Assembly: GCA_947624245.1 (NCBI GenBank)
Contig: CANQJL010000015.1
Span: forward strand, 1 to 61,251
From: an uncultured Acetatifactor sp.
GTDB lineage: Bacteria; Bacillota; Clostridia; Lachnospirales; Lachnospiraceae
Direction: 5' to 3'
DNA: 61,251 nucleotides
The notes under the pieces are model-generated. The model was not told the origin of the DNA and made no database searches. It saw only the letters and a list, made by a program, of their open reading frames with translations. A program made the translations under genes and the position numbers. Below, piece after piece: positions 8,518-18,181 of the stretch (positions are counted from its first letter, which is position 1; the number at the start of each line of letters is the position of its first letter).

Positions 8518-9075
8518 CTATTTTGCCGTCCCCTGAGCGTAGCGAAGGGGAACCAGCCGTGCCTTCTGCAGTGCCAGATACAGGACGGGAAGCAGCACGA
8601 GCTGCAGGATAATCCCGGGGAGACTGGACACAAAATAGCCTGTAGCCCATGATTTCAGGGTGACGGGCATAAAGATTCCCAGCGTCAGCGCTCTGGCGAT
8701 ACCGGTGAGAACGCGGCCCGCCAGCATGGCCGTAAGAAGGCTGATATACAGGTCTGCCATTTGTCTGCCGGTGTGCACCAGAGAGATCATGATGCCGCTG
8801 ATCAGACCGTACAGCGCAAGCTCGATCATCATGTTGGGCAGGTAGCCCCAGGCGGGCATACCGGTGAGCATACAGGAGAGCAGGGGGCCCAATAGCCCGC
8901 AGACGAGGCCGTACTGCCAGCCGCACACCAGCCCGCAGAGAAGAACGGGAATGTGCATGGGGGAAAGCAGGGTCCCCGCATTGGGAATGGCGTGAAGCGC
9001 CATAGGCAGCACCACGCACAGAGCTATGCAGACTGCCGTGGTCACGGTACGTGTCAAATGCGTCATTTTTGTCAT
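8518..9075 (-). CDS. ECF transporter substrate-binding (S) component
   Basis: A 185-residue membrane protein started at the ATG at 9073-9075; an upstream extension to 9165 runs through the leader hairpin and is unlikely. It has about five or six hydrophobic segments with the signature AIPNAGTLLSPMHIPVLLCG, characteristic of a group of ECF S components. S components capture a vitamin or metal and share the EcfAA'T energising module, which is not encoded nearby, so this is a group II arrangement. The ligand cannot be told from the sequence. The gene stands alone, facing the hydrolase, with its own promoter and a structured leader. Confidence 0.82.
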   Translation of the reverse strand: MTKMTHLTRTVTTAVCIALCVVLPMALHAIPNAGTLLSPMHIPVLLCGLVCGWQYGLVCGLLGPLLSCMLTGMPAWGYLPNMMIELALYGLISGIMISLVHTGRQMADLYISLLTAMLAGRVLTGIARALTLGIFMPVTLKSWATGYFVSSLPGIILQLVLLPVLYLALQKARLVPLRYAQGTAK

Positions 9076-9124
9076 GTCGTTTTCCTCTTTTCCTAATGTT
9101 TTGTTTTGAAATATTTTGGCACAT

Positions 9125-9214
9125 AAAAAAGCCATGAAGCTAAGGCCCTTTTCAAAGAGCCGCAAGCCTTCATGGCAAACGATCGGTTACTGTCTCTTCC
9201 TGAGACGTATTCCT
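9125..9214 (-). promoter_or_regulatory. Structured leader with intrinsic terminator (possible riboswitch)
   Basis: Between the predicted transcription start (about 9214) and the S-component ATG lie about 139 bases. On the minus strand there is first a small hairpin (GTCTC-AGGAA-GAGAC), then a long stem, GCCATGAAG at 9176-9168 pairing with CTTCATGGC at 9139-9131, directly followed by six T. This is an intrinsic terminator in front of the gene, the layout of a transcription attenuator. I could not match the upstream part to a known riboswitch class. Confidence 0.6.
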
Positions 9215-9220
9215 CTTTTT

Positions 9221-9248
9221 ATCATAGCGCAAAATGCCGTCTTGTCAA
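9221..9248 (-). promoter_or_regulatory. Sigma-A promoter of the ECF S gene
   Basis: On the minus strand, TTGACA (9248-9243), a 16-base spacer and TATGAT (9226-9221). It is placed to start RNA near 9214, just before the structured leader. Confidence 0.75.
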
Positions 9249-9266
9249 GAACTTTGTGAAAGTCAC

Positions 9267-9296
9267 TTGAATTTGTGTGATAGGCCATGATATGAT
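9267..9296 (+). promoter_or_regulatory. Probable promoter of the DUF3842-to-aro gene string
   Basis: TTGAAT at 9267-9272, an 18-base spacer and TATGAT at 9291-9296. It is divergent from the ECF promoter and lies about 50 bases before the DUF3842 start. Confidence 0.6.
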
Positions 9297-9349
9297 GAGT
9301 AAAGTCAAGCAGATGCCCGCGCCGCAAGGCGCAGGCAGGGAAAGGTACG

Positions 9350-9763
9350 GTGCAGGATATGAGGGTCATGATCATGGACGGCCAGGGAGGCGGCGTGGGC
9401 CGCAGCCTTGTGGAGGAAATACATGCCAGATATCCCGATGCGGAGCTGATCGCGGTGGGGACCAACGCTGCCGCCACCGCCAACATGATGAAGGGCGGTA
9501 CGCCAAACGGCGCCACCGGCGAGAATGCGGTGGTCTACAACAGCGCCAGAGTGGACGCCATATTGGGCCCTATCGGTATCGTCATGGCAAACGCCATGCT
9601 GGGGGAGATTACCCCGCGAATGGCGGAGGCGGTATCCTCCGGCGACGTCCCCGTCCTCCTGATTCCCATGAGCCGCTGCAATGCGCAGGTCATGGGCGTG
9701 GAGAACAGGAAGCTGGCGGATCACATCAAGGAGGCGGCGGAAAAGCTGGCCGAAATCCTATGA
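9350..9763 (+). CDS. DUF3842 family protein
   Basis: A 137-residue protein with the DUF3842 pattern: MIMDGQGGGVG near the N-terminus, NMMKGGTPNGATGENA in the middle, and GPIGIVMANAMLGEITP. The family is conserved in anaerobic Firmicutes with no known function; the glycine-rich start looks nucleotide-binding, which is inference. GTG 9350 lies 4 bases after AGGGAAAGG; ATG 9359 is an alternative start. The stop overlaps the next gene (ATGA), so the two are coupled. Confidence 0.82.
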   Translation: MQDMRVMIMDGQGGGVGRSLVEEIHARYPDAELIAVGTNAAATANMMKGGTPNGATGENAVVYNSARVDAILGPIGIVMANAMLGEITPRMAEAVSSGDVPVLLIPMSRCNAQVMGVENRKLADHIKEAAEKLAEIL

Positions 9764-10365
9764 AGGTCTCTTTTGACATGCAGTCTTTTGATATGGCGTC
9801 TCTGCCGGAGGTCGTCCGCGAGAAGCAGCGTGAGAAAAAAGCCGAGGGGCGAAGCTGCGTGATCGCCATAGACGGTCCCTGCGCGTCGGGGAAGACGACG
9901 CTGGCCGAACGGCTGGCGGCTGCAACCGGGGCGGGAATCGTCCATATGGACGACTTTTTTCTCCCTGTGGAGCTTCGCACGAAAGAGCGCCTTGGGGAGC
10001 CGGGCGGCAATGTCCACTATGAGCGCTTTTTGGAGGAAGTGATTCCGGCGCTTTTAAGGGGCGGCGATTTTGCCTATCGCCGTTTCGACTGCGGCAGAAT
10101 GGAGATGGGAGAATGGCGGCAGGTACGGGCGGCGGAGGCGGTCATCGTGGAGGGCTCCTACAGCTGTCACCCGAAGCTTGGGGATTACATGGATCTGAGA
10201 ATCTTTCTGGAGATAGACGGAAAGCAGCAGCGGGAGCGCATTCTGCGCAGAGAGGGCAAAGAGGCTGCGGAGCGGTTTTGGAAACGCTGGATTCCGATGG
10301 AGGAGCTGTATCTGGAGACCTATCGGATCCGAGAGCGGGCGGATATCTTAATGCGGGCACAATAA
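9760..10365 (+). CDS. Uridine kinase-like P-loop protein
   Basis: A 201-residue protein starting at an ATG that overlaps the DUF3842 stop. The Walker A motif is GPCASGKTT (residues about 40-48), followed by HMDDFFLP, the pattern of the uridine kinase/phosphoribulokinase family, and ERILRREG in the lid region. It probably phosphorylates a nucleoside or another small molecule; the N-terminal 30 residues are outside the usual kinase core and the true substrate is uncertain. YqeG starts 18 bases downstream after AGGAAGGAGG. Confidence 0.8.
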   Translation: MKVSFDMQSFDMASLPEVVREKQREKKAEGRSCVIAIDGPCASGKTTLAERLAAATGAGIVHMDDFFLPVELRTKERLGEPGGNVHYERFLEEVIPALLRGGDFAYRRFDCGRMEMGEWRQVRAAEAVIVEGSYSCHPKLGDYMDLRIFLEIDGKQQRERILRREGKEAAERFWKRWIPMEELYLETYRIRERADILMRAQ

Positions 10366-10383
10366 CAGGAAGGAGGCCGGCGT

Positions 10384-10893
10384 ATGCTGCGGCGATTTTA
10401 TCCGGATAACGAGGCGGACAGCGCCTACGGCATAGATTACCAGGCGCTGTATGAAAAAGGGTATCGCGGCGTGATATTTGACATCGACAATACGCTGGTG
10501 CCTCACGGTGCTCCCGCGGACGAGAGGGCCATAGACCTCTTTGCAAGGCTTCGGGAGCTGGGCTTTGGGACCGTGCTTTTGTCCAACAATAAGGAGCCGC
10601 GGGTGAAATCCTTTGCCGACGGGGTGGGTTCCCTGTATGTTTTCAAGGCGGGAAAGCCCGGCGCAAAGGGGTATGAGAAGGCCATGGAGATGATGGGGAC
10701 CGATCCGGCCGACACCGTCTTTGTGGGAGATCAGCTTTTTACGGACGTGTGGGGAGCCGGAAAGCTTGGAATCGTCACTTATCTGGTAAAACCGATCCAC
10801 CCCAAGGAGGAGATACAGATCGTGCTGAAGCGCAGGCTGGAGTGGATCGTGCTCTGGTGCTATCACAGGGCAAAGAAACGGGGGCGTGCGTGA
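10384..10893 (+). CDS. yqeG: YqeG family HAD-IIIA phosphatase
   Basis: A 169-residue HAD phosphatase. Motif I is FDIDNTLV (Asp33 and Asp35), motif II is the serine in LLSNNKE, and motif III/IV is GDQLFTDVWG. This matches the YqeG/YrfG group, in Firmicutes usually near aroE and other housekeeping genes as here. The substrate is unknown. A strong site (AGGAAGGAGG) precedes the ATG. Confidence 0.88.
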   Translation: MLRRFYPDNEADSAYGIDYQALYEKGYRGVIFDIDNTLVPHGAPADERAIDLFARLRELGFGTVLLSNNKEPRVKSFADGVGSLYVFKAGKPGAKGYEKAMEMMGTDPADTVFVGDQLFTDVWGAGKLGIVTYLVKPIHPKEEIQIVLKRRLEWIVLWCYHRAKKRGRA

Positions 10894-10957
10894 GCTGCTG
10901 CGGCAGAATATGCGGCGGCAGAACGAATTACCGCTCTGCGCGGAAATGAGGTGATTT

Positions 10958-11833
10958 ATGATGGAGATAAACGGCCGTACCCGCACCTGCGGGCTCATAG
11001 GAAATCCGGTGGAGCATACCATGTCGCCGGCGATTCACAATACACTGGCGGAGGCGCTGGGAGAGAATCTTGTATATGTGCCGTTCCATGTGCCCGAGGG
11101 GCATGTGGAGGAAGCGGTGCAGGGGGCATGGGCGCTGAACCTTCTGGGCTGCAACGTGACCGTCCCCTATAAGAGCCGGGTGATTCCTTTTCTGAGGGAG
11201 ATCGATCCTCTGGCGGAGCTGATCGGCGCCGTCAATACGCTGGTGAGGACCAAAGACGGATTTAAGGGCTATAATACGGACATGCCGGGACTGTACCGCG
11301 CCATGTGCGAGGACGGCGTGAAAATACAGGGAGAGAGGGCGCTGATCTTAGGCGCCGGAGGCGTGGCAAGAGCGGTGGCCATGCTGCTTGCGCAGAAGGG
11401 CGCAGAGCAGATCGTAATTTTGAACCGGACCGTGGAAAAAGCCTGCAGGATCGCGGAGGAAGTGAACGGCATTTTCGGAAGGGCGGCGGTCACGCCCATG
11501 GCGCTGTCGGATTACGCAAAGCTGCCTTCGGACGGGAAGTATCTCGCCGTTCAGGCTACCAGCATCGGCATGTATCCCAAGGTGGAAAATGCGGTGATCG
11601 AGGATCCTGCATTTTATCAAAAAATCCATACGGGCTATGATCTGATCTTCAATCCGGCCAGGACCAGGTTCATGTCTCTGGTGGAAGAAAACGGCGGTCG
11701 GGCTTTTAACGGGCTGAAGATGCTCTTGTATCAGGGAATCATCGCCTATGAGCTCTGGACCGGCGCACAGGTGGACGAGCCTCTGGCGAAGCGGGCTTAC
11801 GAAGCCATGAAGAAGGCAATGGGGCTTGAGTGA
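10958..11833 (+). CDS. aroE: Shikimate dehydrogenase AroE
   Basis: A 291-residue protein that reduces 3-dehydroshikimate to shikimate with NADPH in aromatic amino acid synthesis. Substrate-binding residues are seen in GLIGNPVEHTMSP and NVTVPYK (catalytic Lys), and GYNTDMPG. The nucleotide-binding motif is LGAGGVARAV. GAGGTGATTT precedes the ATG. It is followed after 12 bases by the aroK-aroQ fusion, giving three consecutive pathway activities in one operon. Confidence 0.93.
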   Translation: MMEINGRTRTCGLIGNPVEHTMSPAIHNTLAEALGENLVYVPFHVPEGHVEEAVQGAWALNLLGCNVTVPYKSRVIPFLREIDPLAELIGAVNTLVRTKDGFKGYNTDMPGLYRAMCEDGVKIQGERALILGAGGVARAVAMLLAQKGAEQIVILNRTVEKACRIAEEVNGIFGRAAVTPMALSDYAKLPSDGKYLAVQATSIGMYPKVENAVIEDPAFYQKIHTGYDLIFNPARTRFMSLVEENGGRAFNGLKMLLYQGIIAYELWTGAQVDEPLAKRAYEAMKKAMGLE

Positions 11834-11845
11834 GGAGGCGTGAAG

Positions 11846-12802
11846 ATGCAGGAGAGAAATCTGGTACTGATCGGGTTTATGGGAAGCGGCAAGACCTCCG
11901 TCGGACGGAAGCTGTCCTACCGGCTGAAGATGCCCGTGGAGGACACGGACAAGCTGATCGAACGCAGAGAGGAGAGGAGCGTCAGCGATATCTTCCAATC
12001 GGACGGGGAGGCGTATTTTCGGCGAAAGGAGACGGAGCTTTTGCGGGAGCTTGTCCTGAAAAAGCAGAGCGCAAGAATATATTCCGTGGGCGGCGGCACT
12101 CCCGTGAATCCGGAGAACAGAACGCTCTTGCGGCGGCTGGGAACGGTGGTGTGGCTGCGCGTGCGGCCCGAGACGGTGTATGAGCGGCTGAAGGGAGATA
12201 CCACCCGCCCTCTTTTGCAGTGCGAGGATCCGCTTGCCCGGATAAGGGAGCTGACGGAAAGCCGCAGAGAGGCCTATGCGTCCTGTGCGGATATCGTCAT
12301 TGACGTAGACGAAATCGGAATAGAACGGATTTTGGAAAAGATAGAGAGGGAGCTTGACAAGATGAAAATTCTGGTGATCAACGGCCCCAACATCAATTTT
12401 TTGGGGATTCGGGAGAAGAACGTATACGGAACGCAGGACTATCAGTATCTGTTGGATATGATTCAAAAGAAGGCGCAGGAGACCGGCAGCAATATTCAGG
12501 TGTTCCAGAGCAATCACGAGGGCGCCATCATAGATAGGATTCAGGAGGCCTATTTCGACGGCACCCAGGGCATCGTGATCAACCCGGGGGCGTACACGCA
12601 TTACAGCTATGCCATAAGAGATGCGCTGGCAAGCATCACGGTGCCGAAGGTGGAGATACATATTTCCGATATCACCGCAAGAGAGGAATTCCGCAAGGTG
12701 TCGGTGACCGCGCCCGTATGTGACCTGCAGATCTACGGCAAAGGCCTGGAGGGATATTTGCTGGCAATCGACCATATTCTTGGCGAAAGCACAGGCAAGT
12801 GA
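11846..12802 (+). CDS. Fused shikimate kinase / type II 3-dehydroquinate dehydratase
   Basis: A single 318-residue frame contains two complete enzymes. Residues 1-172 are a shikimate kinase: P-loop GFMGSGKTS, DTDKLIE, the GGGTP substrate motif, and the TTRPLL lid. Residues 173-318 are a type II dehydroquinase: NGPNINFLG, the catalytic Tyr in KNVYG, SNHEGAIID, NPGAYTH, and HISDITAREEFR. No stop or shift separates them; the join reads ELDKMKILV, where the second domain's own former start methionine remains (ATG at 12362). They catalyse pathway steps 5 and 3, on either side of AroE. The start is ATG 11846, 7 bases after GAGGAGG; a GTG at 11840 is too close to the site. Internal initiation at 12362 could also give free AroQ. 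Confidence 0.88.
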   Translation: MQERNLVLIGFMGSGKTSVGRKLSYRLKMPVEDTDKLIERREERSVSDIFQSDGEAYFRRKETELLRELVLKKQSARIYSVGGGTPVNPENRTLLRRLGTVVWLRVRPETVYERLKGDTTRPLLQCEDPLARIRELTESRREAYASCADIVIDVDEIGIERILEKIERELDKMKILVINGPNINFLGIREKNVYGTQDYQYLLDMIQKKAQETGSNIQVFQSNHEGAIIDRIQEAYFDGTQGIVINPGAYTHYSYAIRDALASITVPKVEIHISDITAREEFRKVSVTAPVCDLQIYGKGLEGYLLAIDHILGESTGK

Positions 12803-12823
12803 GAAAAAAATTTTCTAAAATGG

Positions 12824-12852
12824 TTGAAAAATGTATCTTTTTATATTACACT
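12824..12852 (+). promoter_or_regulatory. Probable efp promoter
   Basis: TTGAAA at 12824-12829, a 17-base spacer and TACACT at 12847-12852, in an AT-rich gap before efp. Confidence 0.55.
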
Positions 12853-12896
12853 ATACTGGAATTAATTTGTGAACAGAATATTAGGAGGAATATAAC

Positions 12897-13454
12897 ATGA
12901 TTTCTGCAGGTGACTTCAGAAATGGTATTACCATTGAGTATGACGGCAATGTTTACCAGATTATCGAATTCCAGCACGTTAAGCCTGGTAAGGGTGCGGC
13001 TTTTGTCAGAACGAAGCTGAAGAATATCAAGAGCGGCGGCGTGGTCGAGAAGACCTTCCGCCCTACCGAGAAATGCCCCCAGGCCCGTATTGATAGAAAA
13101 GATATGCAGTATCTTTACTCGGACGGCGATCTCTTTTATTTCATGGATACGGAGAATTACGAGCAGATTGCACTGAACAGCGAGACTGTAGGTGATGCGC
13201 TCAAGTTCGTGAAGGAAAATGAGATGTGCAAGATCTGTTCTCACAACGGAAGTGTATTTTCCGTGGAGCCTCCCCTCTTTGTGGAGCTGGAGATTACAGA
13301 GACTGAGCCCGGTTTTAAAGGCGATACCGCTACCGGCGCCAACAAGCCCGCAACGGTGGAGACCGGCGCGCAGGTCGCAGTGCCTCTCTTTGTAGAGCAG
13401 GGAGACAAGATCAAGATCGATACCAGAACAGGCGAGTATTTGTCCCGTGTGTAG
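12897..13454 (+). CDS. efp: Translation elongation factor P
   Basis: A 185-residue EF-P, the normal length. It starts [10 protein letters not shown], has the loop [12 protein letters not shown] that carries the modified lysine position (KPGKGAAF), and ends with the acidic OB-fold part. EF-P relieves ribosome stalling at proline runs. AGGAGGAAT precedes the ATG. It has its own promoter and a strong terminator, so it is probably monocistronic although it lies behind the aro genes. Confidence 0.96.
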   Translation: MISAGDFRNGITIEYDGNVYQIIEFQHVKPGKGAAFVRTKLKNIKSGGVVEKTFRPTEKCPQARIDRKDMQYLYSDGDLFYFMDTENYEQIALNSETVGDALKFVKENEMCKICSHNGSVFSVEPPLFVELEITETEPGFKGDTATGANKPATVETGAQVAVPLFVEQGDKIKIDTRTGEYLSRV

Positions 13455-13486
13455 AGAGCTGTATGCATCGAACTGTCAAAGCTTGT

Positions 13487-13522
13487 AAGGCAATGATATC
13501 CTTTGGTATCATTGCCTTTTTG
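13487..13522 (+). terminator. efp terminator
   Basis: A 14-base stem (AAGGCAATGATATC with a near-complementary arm) and a CTTT loop are followed by a T-run. A clear rho-independent terminator. Confidence 0.9.
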
Positions 13523-13641
13523 TGTCTTAGCCACCGAGGGTATGCGCCGCTGCCTAAGGTGCAGTCAAATCTTGGGCCGGTCACACCGGCGTCTGAACAT
13601 TCTACTAATTACAGAAAAGACGGCGCAGAAAGAGGGAAAAT

Positions 13642-14535
13642 ATGGATATTAATGAATTTGCACAAAAAGTACGCAGTGCTGTGGTGAGAGAGCTGGGCGA
13701 CGAATACAGCGCGGAGATAAAAGAAGTATACAAGAACAACGGCGTGCTGATGCACGGCCTGCTGATCTCGTCGAATACCTGCAATGTGGCACCCACAATT
13801 TATCTGGAGCATTTTTTTCGGGTCTATGAGGAGGGCGTTACGTTCGCGGAGGTCATGAGAAGACTGCTGGAGACGTATGAGCGCGACGTGCCCGCCCGGG
13901 GAATCGACATGGACTTTTTCAGGGATTTCGACAAGGTAAAGGACAGGATATGTTACCGGCTGGTAGGGCAGGCGGGGAATCAGCAGCTTTTGGAGAAAAT
14001 TCCCCATGTTGAGTTTTTGGATATGGCGGTCTGTTTCTTTTATGCCTACAGCGGGGAAGCCCTGGGCGAGGGAAGTATTCTGATACATAACTCGCATGTG
14101 GATATGTGGAACACCAACACCGCGGAGCTGATGAAGCTTGCGGGGGACAACACGCCGCGTCTGTTCCCCTGGAGATGCACCACGATAGAGGAATTATTGA
14201 AGGAGATGAGCGACGGGGAAGGTCTGCGCGGATTTCCGGCGGAAGATGTGCCTATGAAGATACTCAGCAACAGCCGCCGAATGCAGGGAGCGGGGTGCAT
14301 CATGTATCCGGGAGTGCTGGAGCAGATCGCGGGGGAGTGTGACGCTGACCTGTATATTCTGCCTAGCTCGATCCACGAGGTGATCCTGCTGGCAGTGAAC
14401 GACAGGGAGACGCCGGACGAATTAAAGTCCATGATCATGCAGGTGAACAGATCCCATGTAGCGCCGGAGGAAGTGCTCTCCGACAGCCTTTACCGCTATG
14501 ATCGGCAGAGGAAAGCAATCGAGATCATTTTCTGA
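13642..14535 (+). CDS. DUF5688 family protein
   Basis: A 297-residue soluble protein that resembles DUF5688, a family common in Lachnospiraceae and without known function. Conserved-looking segments are YKNNGVLMHGL, PTIYLEHFF, and LYILPSSIHEVIL near the C-terminus. There is no signal peptide or membrane segment. GAAAGAGGG precedes the ATG. About 105 bases separate it from the terminator of efp. Confidence 0.75.
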   Translation: MDINEFAQKVRSAVVRELGDEYSAEIKEVYKNNGVLMHGLLISSNTCNVAPTIYLEHFFRVYEEGVTFAEVMRRLLETYERDVPARGIDMDFFRDFDKVKDRICYRLVGQAGNQQLLEKIPHVEFLDMAVCFFYAYSGEALGEGSILIHNSHVDMWNTNTAELMKLAGDNTPRLFPWRCTTIEELLKEMSDGEGLRGFPAEDVPMKILSNSRRMQGAGCIMYPGVLEQIAGECDADLYILPSSIHEVILLAVNDRETPDELKSMIMQVNRSHVAPEEVLSDSLYRYDRQRKAIEIIF

Positions 14536-14554
14536 TTTTTCTGAAATTTCAAGG

Positions 14555-14583
14555 TAGACAGACCGGTTTTTTTATGATATTAT
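14555..14583 (+). promoter_or_regulatory. Promoter of the tRNA-Arg gene
   Basis: TAGACA at 14555-14560, a 17-base spacer and TATTAT at 14578-14583. The start point would be near 14590, inside the left arm of the inverted repeat around the tRNA. Confidence 0.65.
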
Positions 14584-14585
14584 AG

Positions 14586-14702
14586 TCAGGGTGATGTAAC
14601 AATTTTGTAATATTTGCAGCCGTAGTCTAACGGATAGAACGAAGGCCTCCGACGCCTTTAATGCAGGTTCGATTCCTGTCGGCTGCATTTACATCACCCT
14701 GA
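14586..14702. repeat. Perfect 14-bp inverted repeat flanking tRNA-Arg
   Basis: TCAGGGTGATGTAA at 14586-14599 is the exact reverse complement of TTACATCACCCTGA at 14689-14702. The right arm begins one base after the tRNA; the left arm ends 16 bases before it. In the transcript the arms could pair and enclose the tRNA. Confidence 0.95.
14616..14687 (+). tRNA. tRNA-Arg (anticodon CCG)
   Basis: A 72-base cloverleaf. The acceptor arms GCAGCCG and CGGCTGC pair perfectly; the anticodon stem AAGGC/GCCTT encloses the loop CTCCGAC with anticodon CCG; the T arm has TTCGATT. CCA is not encoded. The D stem is imperfect (two of four pairs are weak). It decodes the CGG arginine codon. Confidence 0.93.
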
Positions 14703-14735
14703 ACTGTAAGGATTCAAACCGTAAGAACAAGGAAA

Positions 14736-14763
14736 TTTCACATCGGAAATTTTACATCGGAAA
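14736..14763 (+). repeat. 14-bp tandem duplication before the SH3 gene
   Basis: TTTCACATCGGAAA is followed directly by TTTTACATCGGAAA, one mismatch. It lies between the tRNA and the SH3-domain gene. Confidence 0.85.
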
Positions 14764-14777
14764 TCAAGGAAAATATC

Positions 14778-15986
14778 ATGCAGAAGGATATATTATTAAA
14801 AATCAGAGATTTTATTGTGAAGAACAGCAGGATCGTCCTTCCGGCGGCAGTGGTGGTTGTGATCGCGGTCACGGTCGCCGCGGCCCTGAACCTGAACCGC
14901 GGGAGGGCGGCGGAAGGCAGCAGTGATCCGGCGGAGAGCAGTGCGCCGGGGGTCAGCGAGGGGGATACGGCCGTGGCCGAAGATATTCCGCTGACGTTGA
15001 ATGAAGACAGCGAGCTGAGCGCATTGGTGTCCACATACCAGTCAGCCATGACATCGGGCGATCTGGATACGCTCACCTCTCTCTACGATACGCTGACGGA
15101 GCGGGAAAAATTAAAATATGCGGAGCTTTCCAAATATATAGACCATTATGCCGAGACGCAGATCTACACGAAGCCGGGCCCTGCGGAGAATTCCTACATC
15201 GTCTTTCTCTACGAGAAGTATTGCTTTACGGGCCACGAGGAGGAAATCCCCGGGTATGAGGCGATATATGTCTGCAGGAACGATCAGGGCGCTTTCTATA
15301 TTAAGAACGAATTGAACATTACTCCGGAGGAGGAGGAATATTTTAAGGCCGTTATGGGTCAGGCAGATGTAGTGGATCTGGATACCCGCGTGACCGTGGA
15401 ATACAATGACCTGATGCTCGAGCATCCGGAGCTGTTGGCATATCTGGACGAGCTGGGCCGTCAGGTGGACATGACTGTGGGAATGGCAGTCGCCGGTGTA
15501 TCTGACGGAGACAGTCAGGAAGGCGGCGAAGGGGAAGTCAGTCAGGGAGACCAGCCTGAGGAGCCTGCGGCGCCGCCCGCAGAGGAGACGCCTCAGTTCG
15601 CCACTGCCACTACGACTGTGAATGTCCGCAGCTCTGACAGCGAACAGGCCGATAAGCTGGGCCGCGTGACAGCGGGGACCAAGCTTCAGGTGCAGGAGGT
15701 GCGCGTCAACGGCTGGACCAAGGTGGTCTATGAGGGAAAGGACGGATTCATCAAATCCGAATATCTGCAGTATTCGGAGAGCGCTTCGGGACAGGAGGTC
15801 ATCGGCAAGGTGACGGCCACCACCAACATCAACGTCCGTGCGTCGGGCAGCGAGACGGCGGAGAAGCTGGGTATGCTTGTCGGCGGGGAATCGCTGGATC
15901 TGCTGGCAGTGGAAGGCGATTGGTGCAAGGTAGTGTTTGAAGGTCAGGTGGCATACGTGAAAGCCGAATACGTGCAGCAGCAGTAA
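14778..15986 (+). CDS. Membrane-anchored protein with two bacterial SH3 domains
   Basis: A 402-residue protein with an N-terminal membrane anchor (about 18-37), a Ser/Glu-rich linker, a 140-residue middle domain of unknown type (about 75-235), a Pro/Glu-rich linker, and two C-terminal SH3b repeats (about 274-331 and 341-402; cores TTVNVRSSDS and TNINVRASGS). SH3b domains usually bind cell-wall peptides, so it is probably displayed outside the membrane. No catalytic domain is visible. It is followed by its own terminator. Confidence 0.82.
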   Translation: MQKDILLKIRDFIVKNSRIVLPAAVVVVIAVTVAAALNLNRGRAAEGSSDPAESSAPGVSEGDTAVAEDIPLTLNEDSELSALVSTYQSAMTSGDLDTLTSLYDTLTEREKLKYAELSKYIDHYAETQIYTKPGPAENSYIVFLYEKYCFTGHEEEIPGYEAIYVCRNDQGAFYIKNELNITPEEEEYFKAVMGQADVVDLDTRVTVEYNDLMLEHPELLAYLDELGRQVDMTVGMAVAGVSDGDSQEGGEGEVSQGDQPEEPAAPPAEETPQFATATTTVNVRSSDSEQADKLGRVTAGTKLQVQEVRVNGWTKVVYEGKDGFIKSEYLQYSESASGQEVIGKVTATTNINVRASGSETAEKLGMLVGGESLDLLAVEGDWCKVVFEGQVAYVKAEYVQQQ

Positions 15987-16013
15987 GAAATATATTGAAT
16001 AAAATGAGAAAAA

Positions 16014-16060
16014 ACGGACAGCCTTTTACGGAACAAATCTGTAAAGGGCCGTCTTTTTTA
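16014..16060 (+). terminator. Terminator after the SH3-domain gene
   Basis: The arms GACAGCCTTTTAC and GTAAAGGGCCGTC form a long stem with one mismatch, followed by six T. Confidence 0.85.
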
Positions 16061-16093
16061 TGCGGATCGATCGGACGGCGGAAAAGAGGAGAT

Positions 16094-18011
<1,918 letters not shown>

Positions 18012-18029
18012 GGAAAGTTGACGGAAAGG

Positions 18030-18077
18030 AAAGTGCCGCGGTTGGTTCTGCAAGATTGGCTGCGGCACTTTTGTTTT
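18030..18077 (+). terminator. gdhA terminator
   Basis: AAAGTGCCGC pairs with GCGGCACTTT around a 21-base loop and is followed by a T-rich tract. Confidence 0.85.
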
Positions 18078-18123
18078 TCTGAATTTTTTTGCATAAGATA
18101 TGGTATAAAAGTAAAAAGTTTTC

Positions 18124-18151
18124 TTGCTTTTATGCTAAAATGTGGTAAAAT
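18124..18151 (+). promoter_or_regulatory. Probable promoter of the diguanylate cyclase gene
   Basis: TTGCTT at 18124-18129, a 16-base spacer and TAAAAT at 18146-18151, about 30 bases before the start codon. Confidence 0.6.
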
Positions 18152-18181
18152 AGTACTATAAATTTTTTCGGGGATTCGATT

